11,976 nt of DNA from positions 1 to 11,976 of the forward strand of contig CASEZU010000148.1 of assembly GCA_949292445.1 (NCBI GenBank). Reading direction: 5' to 3'. The stretch comes from an uncultured Spirochaetales bacterium. Its GTDB lineage: Bacteria > Spirochaetota > Spirochaetia > Sphaerochaetales > Sphaerochaetaceae. The notes under the pieces are model-generated. The model ran no database searches, was not told where the DNA came from, and saw only the letters and a list, made by a program, of their open reading frames with translations. Position numbers and translations under genes: made by a program. Positions 1 to 7,010 of this stretch are shown here, piece by piece; position 1 is the first letter of the stretch, and each line of letters begins with the position of its first letter.

Positions 1-1
1 G

Positions 2-367
2 CCTGATAATATCAGTGATATCATCAGGATAAACCTGCTTTCCGATTTGTCAACCGTAATATGCGCCATCCCCTCTGGAGCAAAGGATGTTCCTGAGACA
101 ATCCCGGAGATCCTGTATGTACTGACAAGCAGAACTTTATATGCCATTCCCAGGCTTGCCGCGGCAGCAGCAGTTCTCACCCTTCTGGATGACATTTCCG
201 TTGAGAGGGAGAAGATCATCAGACAAGCCCTGAACATATACAGGGAAACAAGACTGGATTACGTTAACTGCCTGCTGATTGCGGAAGGACTCGTTCCTGA
301 CACAGAAATCATCTCCTTTGACAGAAAACTCCTGAAAGAGATGAAGAGAAGAACGCAAGCCTCCTGA
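2..367 (+). CDS. PIN-domain protein, VapC-like (5' end outside window)
   Basis: The frame is open from the window edge to the TGA at 365-367, so the start lies outside; a TTG at 47 could be read as a start but would cut into the domain. The visible C-terminal ~120 residues fit a PIN nuclease fold: an ETIPEILYVL segment with the helix glutamate, a helix ending ALNIYRE, then LDYVNCLLIA, and near the end IISFDRKLLK, which matches the usual 'tFDrkl' acidic strand. PIN proteins are metal-dependent RNases, often toxins paired with a small antitoxin encoded just upstream, which here would lie outside the window. The usual catalytic aspartate in the 'DfvDall' helix is asparagine here (AAC, DYVNCLL), so activity may be reduced or lost. 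The regulator gene follows after 90 nt and has its own promoter, so I do not see an operon. The family call is good; the toxin role is inference. Confidence 0.7.
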   Translation, partial: PDNISDIIRINLLSDLSTVICAIPSGAKDVPETIPEILYVLTSRTLYAIPRLAAAAAVLTLLDDISVEREKIIRQALNIYRETRLDYVNCLLIAEGLVPDTEIISFDRKLLKEMKRRTQAS

Positions 368-421
368 ACTTCAATGTGCTGTCAGAGAAGAAAGCATAGC
401 AAACCTTGTTTGAAATATTTA

Positions 422-432
422 TTGCATTGCAA
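422..432. promoter_or_regulatory. Dyad TTGCATTGCAA, candidate operator of the SorC regulator
   Basis: This is a perfect inverted repeat TTGCA-T-TGCAA overlapping the predicted -35 of the regulator gene. It is the core of a 15-nt sequence, TTTATTGCATTGCAA (418-432), that recurs exactly at 7160-7174 upstream of the transporter operon. AT-rich sequence precedes both copies (AAATATTT here, AAATATTTT there). SorC/DeoR regulators commonly bind such short dyads and regulate themselves. Binding by this regulator is inference from position and repetition. Confidence 0.5.
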
Positions 433-451
433 AACATAAAGACATTACAAT
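422..451 (+). promoter_or_regulatory. Predicted promoter of the SorC-type regulator gene
   Basis: TTGCAT (422-427) as a weak -35 is followed by an 18-nt spacer and TACAAT (446-451), which matches five of six bases of the -10 consensus. Transcription would start about seven bases after the -10, at or next to the A of the ATG at 458. The -35 overlaps the dyad annotated separately, so a bound repressor would block polymerase. Predicted by eye. Confidence 0.45.
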
Positions 452-457
452 CTGTAG

Positions 458-1414
458 ATGAGAAAAAATTCGATATTATCCAGACATGATCAGTTAGTGA
501 CCATGTCGTTTTTGAAATACAAACTCGGTTACACGCATGCCAAAATCGCAGAACTCTTCAATGTCTCATTGATGACAGTCTCAAGGATGCTGAAAGAAGC
601 CATAGATGAAGGAATTGTAACGATTTCCGTGAAAATCCCCATAAATGAGGATGAAGAGCTATCCAAGCAAATAAAACAGAAATACGCATTGCGCGATGTG
701 CTTATAGTCAAAGGCAATGAGTATGAGGATACAATTACCACCATCAGCAAAGCCGCTGCCTCGTACCTCGACATGGTCATCCTTCCGAAGGATGTGATGG
801 GACTTGCTGCAGGAAGAGTACTCTCACATGTTCTTCCATTGATGAATATCCCCGCAATAAACCGGAACTCAGTCGAATTCAAGGTAGTTCAGGTCCAGGG
901 AGGATATTCCGACATAAATGCATTCCACCCTACAACTACGATAGTCAATTTCGTGAACCGTTTCGGAATTCCGGGTCATCTGCTGCTATACCCCATGTAT
1001 GCCTCCTCAGAAAACAGTGCAAAGATGATTTATGCACAGAACAAGGATGAATTTGAGAGCCTCTGGACAAAGTGCACTATCCTGCTCACCGGTGTCGGAA
1101 TATTTGACAAGGACAATATGCAGCGAGAGGAAGGCCTTCTCAGCAAAGAAGACATAAGTGAGATAGAAAGCAAAGGGGGAATCGGCGTGATTTTCGGCCG
1201 CTGGTTCGACTCAGAAGGAAATTATCTGGACTGCTCCCCCAACCGCAAGGCAATATCAATCAAGCCTGTTTTCCAGAAGAAAATACCGAAGCGCATCCTG
1301 ATTGCATTCGGTGATGAGAAGCTCACTGTTATTGATACGCTGCTGAAAACGAAGATCACGAATATCTTCATCAGTGATGAGAAAACCGCAAGAGATCTCC
1401 TGCAGAAAACATAA
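458..1414 (+). CDS. SorC/DeoR-family sugar-responsive transcriptional regulator
   Basis: This is a cytoplasmic DNA-binding regulator of 318 residues, the usual length for the SorC family. Residues ~20-56 form a helix-turn-helix (GYTHAKIAELFNVS, then TVSRMLKEA and DEGIVTI), matching the family pattern of an IA..L..S..TVSR..KEA core followed by GIV.I. The rest (~60-316) corresponds to the SorC sugar-binding domain, which in characterised members binds phosphorylated sugars or related metabolites. ATG 458 is kept because it leaves the normal ~20 residues before the HTH. It has no Shine-Dalgarno sequence (440-457 lacks any AGGAG-like run), and a -10 box ends seven bases before it, which suggests a leaderless mRNA. 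It converges on the transporter operon and shares a dyad with that operon's upstream region, so it is the likely local regulator. The effector is unknown. Confidence 0.88.
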   Translation: MRKNSILSRHDQLVTMSFLKYKLGYTHAKIAELFNVSLMTVSRMLKEAIDEGIVTISVKIPINEDEELSKQIKQKYALRDVLIVKGNEYEDTITTISKAAASYLDMVILPKDVMGLAAGRVLSHVLPLMNIPAINRNSVEFKVVQVQGGYSDINAFHPTTTIVNFVNRFGIPGHLLLYPMYASSENSAKMIYAQNKDEFESLWTKCTILLTGVGIFDKDNMQREEGLLSKEDISEIESKGGIGVIFGRWFDSEGNYLDCSPNRKAISIKPVFQKKIPKRILIAFGDEKLTVIDTLLKTKITNIFISDEKTARDLLQKT

Positions 1415-1422
1415 AATCCATA

Positions 1423-1450
1423 CTGCTGCATCAGGCGTGCGATGCAGCAG
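1423..1450. terminator. Hairpin between convergent genes, likely bidirectional terminator
   Basis: CTGCTGCATC (1423-1432) pairs perfectly with GATGCAGCAG (1441-1450) around an 8-nt loop. It begins 9 nt after the regulator's stop and 26 nt from the stop of the opposing gene. The sequence after the stem is only moderately T-rich in either direction (CAGATTTAATT on +, GGATTTTATG on -), so termination may be imperfect. Position between two convergent genes is the main support. Confidence 0.55.
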
Positions 1451-1476
1451 GCAACAGATTTAATTGCTGCAATGAT

Positions 1477-2379
1477 TCACTCATGTTCTTTCAGCCATTG
1501 CATATAGTCCTGGATATTATCCTTTGAATAGCAGACAGCAGGAAGTCTCCGGATATTCTGACACAGATTTCTTTCCGAGCCTCCGAGGAATGCGATTACC
1601 TCATCCCATCTGCAGGATGCAAAAAGCCCGGCAGCCATGGCCGCAGCAGCACCGAAATAATATTCACGGATCCATATCGAAGCTGAAATGGAACCATCAG
1701 AGAGCCGCTTTACCGTATCATCCAGCATATCGAATCCGACAATCGGAACAGATCCTGGCTGCCGTCCGGAAAGTTCCACAGCCTTGGCCTGGACAATGCA
1801 ATGATAAGCATAAACTCCATGCAGGCCGGCAACATCAGGATTCTCTTCAATAGCCTTCAGCACGCGGATGAGCGCCAGATCAGGATTCTCGAAATCAGGA
1901 TCGATGACAACAATCCGCCTCCCGGCCTCTCTCATCCGGTCACAGAAACCCTTAAGTTTCCCGCTTGCTCCAGGCGCATTGGAACCGGCCTGTACTATGA
2001 CAGGGCCGTTTCCTTCCAGCCTTTTCAGCATTTCTTCCGCAGCAATGCGTCCAAGTTCAGTGAACGGCAATGTCCCGAAATGGAACAGCCGTCTTTTCTC
2101 ATACCCGTCGAGATCCATAGTCAGCACAGGTATTCCGGAATTGATGGCACGCTCGATTTCCTCTCCGAAAAGCACAGGATCACTGGCAACGACAACCAAT
2201 GCATCAGGATGGGAACTTATCGCCTGCCTCAGGCATTCAAGCTGCAGAGGCGGATCAACTGCAGTGGGAGCATATATTCTGACCTCGTCGCCTCTCCTCT
2301 TCGCTGTATCATATACCCCTGCATTGAGCCTGTCCCAATACTCTCCCTGGCTTTTTTCTATAAACGCTAATACTGACAT
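1477..2379 (-). CDS. Type I sugar-binding domain protein, no signal peptide and no HTH
   Basis: This 300-residue protein resembles the periplasmic-binding-protein fold of RbsB and of LacI ligand domains. It opens directly with the first strand and helix (MSVLAFIEKSQ, then YWDRLNAGVYDTAKRRG), has GIPVLTMDLD in the hinge region, and later VPIVGFDML, typical of these domains. The reading frame stays open for 76 codons upstream, but that part lies in permease DNA. ATG 2377-2379 is preceded by AAAAAGGAGTGGAGAA, a good ribosome-binding site, and starts 14 nt after the permease stop. From this start there is no hydrophobic leader and no DNA-binding domain, so the protein should be cytosolic. It is the last gene of the operon. 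Possible roles are an intracellular ligand sensor or buffer, or a partner of another regulator; none is shown by the sequence. Confidence 0.75.
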   Translation of the reverse strand: MSVLAFIEKSQGEYWDRLNAGVYDTAKRRGDEVRIYAPTAVDPPLQLECLRQAISSHPDALVVVASDPVLFGEEIERAINSGIPVLTMDLDGYEKRRLFHFGTLPFTELGRIAAEEMLKRLEGNGPVIVQAGSNAPGASGKLKGFCDRMREAGRRIVVIDPDFENPDLALIRVLKAIEENPDVAGLHGVYAYHCIVQAKAVELSGRQPGSVPIVGFDMLDDTVKRLSDGSISASIWIREYYFGAAAAMAAGLFASCRWDEVIAFLGGSERNLCQNIRRLPAVCYSKDNIQDYMQWLKEHE

Positions 2380-2393
2380 TTCTCCACTCCTTT

Positions 2394-3230
2394 TTATGAT
2401 TTGACAGCACCTGCCGTCATTCCAGAGACAAGGTAACGCTGTGCGGAAACAAAAACGAAAGCCACGGGTATCGTCATCATTGCCGAATATGCCATCAGCT
2501 CGCCCCACAGGACGGACTGACCGCCAATCATTCTCGCAGCCCCAACTGTCAGAGTGGTCATGGTATCCGAAGTCATGATCATAAGACTGAGAAGATATTC
2601 CTCCCATCCAAGCACGAATGCAAACAGCATGACTGCGGCAATACCGGATGCGCTCAGCGGAAATATGATGCGGAAAAGCGTGCCGATTCTGGACAGTCCA
2701 TCCATCTCTGCCGCTTCCTCCAGCTCTTTCGGAATTCCCTGAAAGAACCCCCAGAGCATCCAGATCGAGAAAGGCAGGGCACGGGCCACATTGGATAGGA
2801 TGAGGCCAGGATATGTATTCAATAAGCCCATCTTTGATAAGAGGCTGAACAGAGGAATTGCAAGAAGTATCGTAGGCAAAGCCTGTGAAATCAGGATGGC
2901 AAGTCCGAAAGCTCCCCTGCCGCGGAAAGAGAAACGGGCCATTGAATAAGCTGAGAACATGGCTATGAACACCGAAAGAACGGTAGTTGATACCGATACT
3001 ATAATCGAGTTCTTATACCATGTGACAAACGGGAACATCTGGAATACATTCTTATATGCAAGCAGAGAGAATGACTCCGGATCAGGGATGATGCTTCCGG
3101 CACCTATGCTTCCGCCGCGAAGAGAAGACAGGAGCATCCAATATATCGGGAAAACCATCAGCATGCAGACAAGGATTGAGACTATGTATATCAAAGCTGT
3201 TTTCAGTCTTTTGAATGTTCTGTAATTCAT
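2394..3230 (-). CDS. CUT1-type sugar ABC transporter permease, MalG-like
   Basis: This is an inner-membrane subunit of a carbohydrate importer, 278 residues as usual for MalG-type permeases. It has about six hydrophobic segments, the first at residues ~12-34. The cytoplasmic EAA loop that docks on the ATPase is at ~171-195 (EEAAEMDGLSRIG, then IIFPL). The C-terminus YLVSGMTAGAVKS is characteristic of the MalG branch. The ATG lies 6 nt after the stop of the upstream permease gene. The Shine-Dalgarno run AAGGGGG merges with that gene's stop codon, which suggests translational coupling. It should pair with the MalF-like permease encoded just upstream and with the secreted binding protein. No ATPase gene is in the operon. 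Confidence 0.93.
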   Translation of the reverse strand: MNYRTFKRLKTALIYIVSILVCMLMVFPIYWMLLSSLRGGSIGAGSIIPDPESFSLLAYKNVFQMFPFVTWYKNSIIVSVSTTVLSVFIAMFSAYSMARFSFRGRGAFGLAILISQALPTILLAIPLFSLLSKMGLLNTYPGLILSNVARALPFSIWMLWGFFQGIPKELEEAAEMDGLSRIGTLFRIIFPLSASGIAAVMLFAFVLGWEEYLLSLMIMTSDTMTTLTVGAARMIGGQSVLWGELMAYSAMMTIPVAFVFVSAQRYLVSGMTAGAVKS

Positions 3231-3236
3231 ATGGTG

Positions 3237-4136
3237 TTACCCCCTTTCCTTCAGCAGCCTGTTGAATATCGGCAGCCCTATCAGGAGCGTGATGACCAGT
3301 GTCACCAGAGCAACAGCAGCACCGCTGCCTCCGTTGAGTTCTGTGATTGTCTTTGAATATGCAAGTGTCGCAAGCAGCTCAGTAGAGCCTGCGGGACCTC
3401 CTCCTGTCATCATGCTGACCAGATCAAAATGACCTATACGCCAGATTGTTCCCTGAGCAAGAACAACAAGCATCACAGGACGAAGCAATGGCAGGGTTAT
3501 GTAATAAAGATTCTGAAACGGGTTCGCACCTTCGATGGCACTTACCTCATACAATCCCTTGTCGATAGACTGCAGTCCTGCCAGCAATGAGATGATCATA
3601 AACGGTGAATAACGCCATATTACTACAGCAATCAGAACCCAGAGTGCCTGATCCGGAGATGAAAGCAGAGGCTGCTTATCAAACCCCAAACTGACAAGTA
3701 TATTATTCAGCAGGCCGGAATCAGTATCGAGGATGGTCTTCCAGATGAGGCCAACAGTCACAGGAGGCACGACCCAAGGCAGAAGTACCAGGCCTCTCAG
3801 AAATCCCTTCATCTGAATGACTCTGTTCAAGAGAAGAGAGACCGCAAGTGCAAATGTGAATTCCAGAGAGATTGAGACGAATGTCCAGACAACAGTGTTC
3901 CGTACAGTTGACCAGAAGACTCTGTCTCTGGTGAAAAGTCTCCTGAAATTCTCCAGCCCGATGAATGGCGAATCCCCGAAGAAGCTGTACTCACTCATGC
4001 TCATGATGACAACCTGTATCAGAGGCACTCCTATGACGATTCCGAGCACAACGAAGGCCGGAATGTTAAGAAGATAAGGAAACAAATCTATCCGACCTTT
4101 CCTCCCTGCTCGTCTATTCTGAATTTTTCTGCTCAT
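3237..4136 (-). CDS. CUT1-type sugar ABC transporter permease, MalF/UgpA-like
   Basis: This 299-residue inner-membrane subunit forms the translocation channel with the MalG-like partner. A basic N-terminus (KIQNRRAGRKGR) precedes the first membrane helix at ~20-45, with further hydrophobic segments up to ~275-295. The EAA loop is at ~196-220 (YEVSAIEGANPFQNL, then ITLPLLRP). The segment MTGGGPAGSTE at ~243-253 is the conserved periplasmic motif of this subfamily. ATG 4134-4136 is preceded by CGCAGGAGGAAGAATT, a strong ribosome-binding site, so the gene can be translated well despite the 304-nt gap from the binding-protein gene. The length lacks the large extra periplasmic domain of enteric MalF and is typical of UgpA/LacF-type permeases. 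Confidence 0.93.
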   Translation of the reverse strand: MSRKIQNRRAGRKGRIDLFPYLLNIPAFVVLGIVIGVPLIQVVIMSMSEYSFFGDSPFIGLENFRRLFTRDRVFWSTVRNTVVWTFVSISLEFTFALAVSLLLNRVIQMKGFLRGLVLLPWVVPPVTVGLIWKTILDTDSGLLNNILVSLGFDKQPLLSSPDQALWVLIAVVIWRYSPFMIISLLAGLQSIDKGLYEVSAIEGANPFQNLYYITLPLLRPVMLVVLAQGTIWRIGHFDLVSMMTGGGPAGSTELLATLAYSKTITELNGGSGAAVALVTLVITLLIGLPIFNRLLKERG

Positions 4137-4206
4137 AATTCTTCCTCCTGCGGATAATCAAGGCCGTCTGCAATGTGCCCTCTGCCAAGGAATATGGATA
4201 TGATCC

Positions 4207-4233
4207 TTGTCTGCAGACGACATCAGCAGACAA
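4207..4233 (-). other. Hairpin in the operon spacer, 71 nt before the permease start
   Basis: TTGTCTGC (4207-4214) pairs with GCAGACAA (4226-4233) around an 11-nt loop. A 10-bp palindrome GTCTGCAGAC overlaps one arm (4209-4218), so two alternative folds are possible. No T-run follows, so it is not an intrinsic terminator. Function unknown. Confidence 0.35.
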
Positions 4234-4393
4234 TGGATGCCACTTGATTTTCGGTTGTCCCTGATGTTTTTCTGGACAGGGCAAAAATATCATGCCTGGC
4301 GGCTGTACTTAAAACGCAGAACAGCTTTCCATCCTTTTCATAGCTGTGATTTTTTACCGCCTCCTTTGTGGAGATTTTCTCATGGGAACATCG

Positions 4394-4421
4394 TGTTGGA
4401 GCAGCTGATACTGCTCCAACA
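4394..4421 (-). other. Strong hairpin just after the binding-protein gene
   Basis: TGTTGGAGCAG (4394-4404) and CTGCTCCAACA (4411-4421) form an 11-bp perfect stem with a 6-nt loop. It begins 19 nt after the binding-protein stop codon. No T-tract follows on the - strand (it reads CGATGTTCCC), so full termination is unlikely. Hairpins here commonly protect the upstream mRNA from 3' exonucleases or cause partial attenuation, raising binding protein over permeases. That role is inferred from known operons. Confidence 0.55.
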
Positions 4422-4440
4422 ATTATGTTTCCGGAAATCA

Positions 4441-5754
4441 TCACTGCCCAAGCTGGGCTTTGATCTCGCTGTCCATAAGTGAAACACCTTCATCAACACT
4501 TGTGCGTCCTGTAACTATTTCTTCCCAAATAGGTATGATAGTTGAGGTCCACATTCCAGCATACTTGGAAGAAGCCGGCATATAGCGTGACCAGTCTGCC
4601 CACAGCGCGAAGCGTTCCGACCAGAGCGGGAATGCCTCATCAGAGAAGCGCGGGTCCGCAAGAGCGCTCTTCGTAGTCGGCGGCAGGTAATTATCGACTA
4701 CAGCAAGTTCTGCCATGCGTTCAGGATCAAGCATGATCCATTCAATGAACTTGTATGCCTCCTCCTTGTTCTTTGAAGTTGTGGGGATAGTGAAATAATC
4801 GAATGTCGAGAAGTTGAACTCATTGCCCTTTTCCGATACAGGGAATGCCATCACATCGAAATCCTTCCCGAATTCATGACCGTATTCCTCTTTGACTGAT
4901 GAAGCCCACCACATGCCGCAGGCGAACATGGCCATATCATTCTCACCCCATGCACGCATTGCCTCCGGAAGCCCCCAGGAAATATAACTTGGCTTCATCA
5001 CCTTATACTCATTCACGAGGGCAGCCTGTGCGGCTATGGCATCCTTTGCCTCCTCCCCGTCAAGTCCTGATATCCAGCCGCCTTCGCCATCGGATTCTAT
5101 TATGTCAGCACCGAATGCCCAGAGATGGGGAATATAGGTCTTCATAGCGATGAAACCGGACAGACCTCTCTCTGCAAAGCCCCACTGCTCAGGTTCTCCA
5201 TCACCATCCTTATCAATAGTCAGCTTTTGGGCAGCTTCTATGAACTCATCCCATGTCCAAGCCTCTCCCGGAGGCGGCGGAGTGACTCCAGCTTCCTCAA
5301 AGAGTGCCGGGCGATAGAATATGGCAGCCTCTGGAGACTGAAGGAATGGAATAGCGTAAGTGCCAAGCTCATCGAATGCGGTCGGGATAAGCTCTGCCTT
5401 CATCTCATCACTGAGAAGATCTGCGAGATCAGTCATCGCTCCCATCTCAACCCATTCAGCTGTGCCCTGATTGCTGTTTCCATGAAGAATATCAGGAGTA
5501 TTTCCCGAAGCGATTTTCGCCAGAGTTGTCGCTCTCTGGCTTTCCCATGGCACATATGATATCTCCACAGTAACGCCAGTTTCCTCCTTATACTGCTGTG
5601 CGTACTGTTTCAGCAGCTCATTCGCCTCTGGCGGAACCATGGAATGCTGCATTGTGATAGTGATATTCTCCTCTTTTTCTCCGCTTCCATTCGCCCATAC
5701 GCCGCCAATGACAGAAAGTGCCAGAAGCAGCATGACAGTCATTTTTCTGATCAT
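4441..5754 (-). CDS. Secreted solute-binding protein of a CUT1 sugar importer (family 1)
   Basis: This 437-residue extracytoplasmic receptor captures the substrate and delivers it to the two permeases encoded downstream. The N-terminus has the basic start MIRK, a hydrophobic core to about residue 18, and a likely signal peptidase I site after VWA (A21), leaving NGSGEKE. There is no lipobox cysteine, so it is probably a free periplasmic protein. The body matches MalE/UgpB-like family 1 proteins: ITMQHSMVPP start, GTYAIPF, a WTWDEFIEAAQKL segment, and KNKEEAYKFIEWIM near the C-terminal lobe. Length is normal for the family. The ATG follows the enolase-family gene by 21 nt and has the ribosome-binding site TAGGAGG. 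The substrate cannot be read from the sequence; a sugar, oligosaccharide or polyol is the family expectation. Confidence 0.93.
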   Translation of the reverse strand: MIRKMTVMLLLALSVIGGVWANGSGEKEENITITMQHSMVPPEANELLKQYAQQYKEETGVTVEISYVPWESQRATTLAKIASGNTPDILHGNSNQGTAEWVEMGAMTDLADLLSDEMKAELIPTAFDELGTYAIPFLQSPEAAIFYRPALFEEAGVTPPPPGEAWTWDEFIEAAQKLTIDKDGDGEPEQWGFAERGLSGFIAMKTYIPHLWAFGADIIESDGEGGWISGLDGEEAKDAIAAQAALVNEYKVMKPSYISWGLPEAMRAWGENDMAMFACGMWWASSVKEEYGHEFGKDFDVMAFPVSEKGNEFNFSTFDYFTIPTTSKNKEEAYKFIEWIMLDPERMAELAVVDNYLPPTTKSALADPRFSDEAFPLWSERFALWADWSRYMPASSKYAGMWTSTIIPIWEEIVTGRTSVDEGVSLMDSEIKAQLGQ

Positions 5755-5775
5755 TCTCTAACCTCCTAAGAATTA

Positions 5776-6891
5776 TCAAAGTTCAAGAATCCCTGATTCC
5801 TGCAGATCAACGCGTCTGATACCAAGACCGGGCGCATCGCTGACGATTGCTCTGCCGTTCTCTATCTGGACCCCGCCATCGAGGACGATATCATCCTCAA
5901 GCAGGAGATGGCATGTAACGCCGGTATAAATCGGTGACTTTGCAGACAATGCGAGGTGTGCCACTGCAGTATTTGAGATGGTCATCTCATTGATCTCATC
6001 AATGATGTAAAGCATGTTTGCAGCCTCTGCCATAGCCACCATCTGCTGGCACTTCCGGATTCCTCCGCAGCGGCTTATCTTAATGCTGACTATATCCGCA
6101 GCCTGGAGCTTTATCAGGCGCCACAGATCTCCAACAGTACGGATGCAGTCATCTGCCATGAGTTTCAGCCTGGTGCCCTTCCGGATCTCAGCCATGCCTT
6201 CAAAATCGCTGGCATGTACAGGCTGCTCCAGTATGACATTGTCACGGTAATTCGGATCTGCTTCGATACGGGCTGCAATAGCCAGTGTCTGAGGTACATT
6301 CCAGCCCTGATTGGCATCAAGGGAGAGCGTAACAGTCTCATCTACAGCTTTGAGCGCAGAGGAGATCAGATCAAGATCATATGCCGTATCACCGCTCATC
6401 TTGATCTTGAATACGCGGTAGCCTTCATTCAGGAATTTCTCCAGACAGGGCATGAAATTCTCATTCGTCGGCGGGTTGATATGCGTAGGAAGTGATTCAT
6501 GGGCCCTTCCCCCGAGAAGGTCAACCACAGGGAGGCCGTATGCTTTTCCCGCAATATCAAGAAGGGCCTGATCAAGTGCGGAAATGAATGCCAGATTGCC
6601 CAGCGGCATAACCCTGTCCACTATATTGAGAATCAGGTTCCTGTTAAGTGCTGGTTTGCCAATGATATATGGCTTAACAAGCTCCAATGCGCCTGTAGTG
6701 CTGCCCGGAGTCTCTCCATAAAGGCCTGGAGAATGTGTTGCCTCACCGATTCCGATGATTTCACTGTCTGTGCGGACAACAATTATTGTGTTCGCCTGTT
6801 CCCCTGTTTTGACATAGAACCTCTTGTCATGCTGCCAGGGGCCTTTGTAGTCGGTACGCACGGTATGAGCCGTGATGTCCTTGATTATCAT
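5776..6891 (-). CDS. Enolase-superfamily enzyme, muconate-lactonizing (MLE) subgroup
   Basis: This 371-residue cytosolic enzyme is expected to abstract a proton alpha to a carboxylate, with Mg2+ stabilising the enolate. The N-terminal capping domain (1-~130) includes GIGEATHSPG and ALDQALLDIAGKAYGLP. The barrel has K162-I-K164 on strand 2, metal ligands D192 (LSLDANQGW), E222 (ILEQPV) and D247 (LMADDC), and K271 on strand 6 (SIKISRCGG). A lysine on each side of the active site marks the MLE subgroup (cycloisomerases, o-succinylbenzoate synthases, dipeptide epimerases, some hydroxyproline dehydratases/epimerases) rather than mandelate racemase (KxH). The common 'DE' after the third ligand is 'DD' here. 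The frame extends 19 codons upstream, but AAGAAGGAGGTGGTTAT just before ATG 6891 fixes the start. It is the first gene of the importer operon, so it probably acts on the imported compound or its derivative. Substrate unknown. Confidence 0.88.
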   Translation of the reverse strand: MIIKDITAHTVRTDYKGPWQHDKRFYVKTGEQANTIIVVRTDSEIIGIGEATHSPGLYGETPGSTTGALELVKPYIIGKPALNRNLILNIVDRVMPLGNLAFISALDQALLDIAGKAYGLPVVDLLGGRAHESLPTHINPPTNENFMPCLEKFLNEGYRVFKIKMSGDTAYDLDLISSALKAVDETVTLSLDANQGWNVPQTLAIAARIEADPNYRDNVILEQPVHASDFEGMAEIRKGTRLKLMADDCIRTVGDLWRLIKLQAADIVSIKISRCGGIRKCQQMVAMAEAANMLYIIDEINEMTISNTAVAHLALSAKSPIYTGVTCHLLLEDDIVLDGGVQIENGRAIVSDAPGLGIRRVDLQESGILEL

Positions 6892-7010
6892 ATAACCACC
6901 TCCTTCTGCTTGCACCCGGCCATCCGGGTACTGGTTATAAGAATCCATTGCGATAATCAGTCCGCATGGGTACTGATAAAAAGTTAAGAAATATAATAAT
7001 TGTTAATTTT
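6892..7010 (-). promoter_or_regulatory. Predicted 5' leader of the importer operon
   Basis: From the predicted transcription start near 7010 to the enolase-family ATG this leader is about 119 nt. It contains a small hairpin, ACCCGG-CCAT-CCGGGT (6914-6929), ending a few bases before the strong Shine-Dalgarno run, and two direct copies of GGGTACTG (+ strand, at 6926 and 6968). No known riboswitch is recognisable. Whether the hairpin affects ribosome access is open. Confidence 0.35.

Larger units (their letters stand above)
4137..4440 (-). other. 304-nt spacer inside the operon, no convincing gene
   Basis: This is the gap between the stop of the binding-protein gene and the start of the MalF-like permease. 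It holds two hairpins (listed separately). It also has an unexpected SD-like AAAGGAGGCGGT on the - strand at about 4358-4369, followed only by very short or unrecognisable reading frames. A 73-codon frame crosses the gap (4223-4444) but matches nothing I know. No promoter stands out. The spacer most likely sets a higher level of binding protein than of permeases, as in many importer operons. Confidence 0.5.

Noticed and set aside
1801..2404. Long + strand frames opposite the sugar-binding protein gene
   Set aside because: They are antisense shadows of a gene with clear family features; no RBS, no recognisable domains.
2380..2607. 76-codon N-terminal extension of the cytosolic sugar-binding protein frame
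   Set aside because: It lies inside the MalG-like permease gene, has a low-complexity, non-domain composition, and ATG 2379 has a strong RBS and begins at the first strand of the fold.
4223..4444. 73-codon reading frame in the operon spacer
   Set aside because: It starts with poor context, matches no family I recognise, and spans the strong hairpin; treated as chance.
6892..6948. 19-codon N-terminal extension of the enolase-family gene
   Set aside because: It contains the strong AAGGAGGTGG Shine-Dalgarno that serves ATG 6891, so it is untranslated leader.
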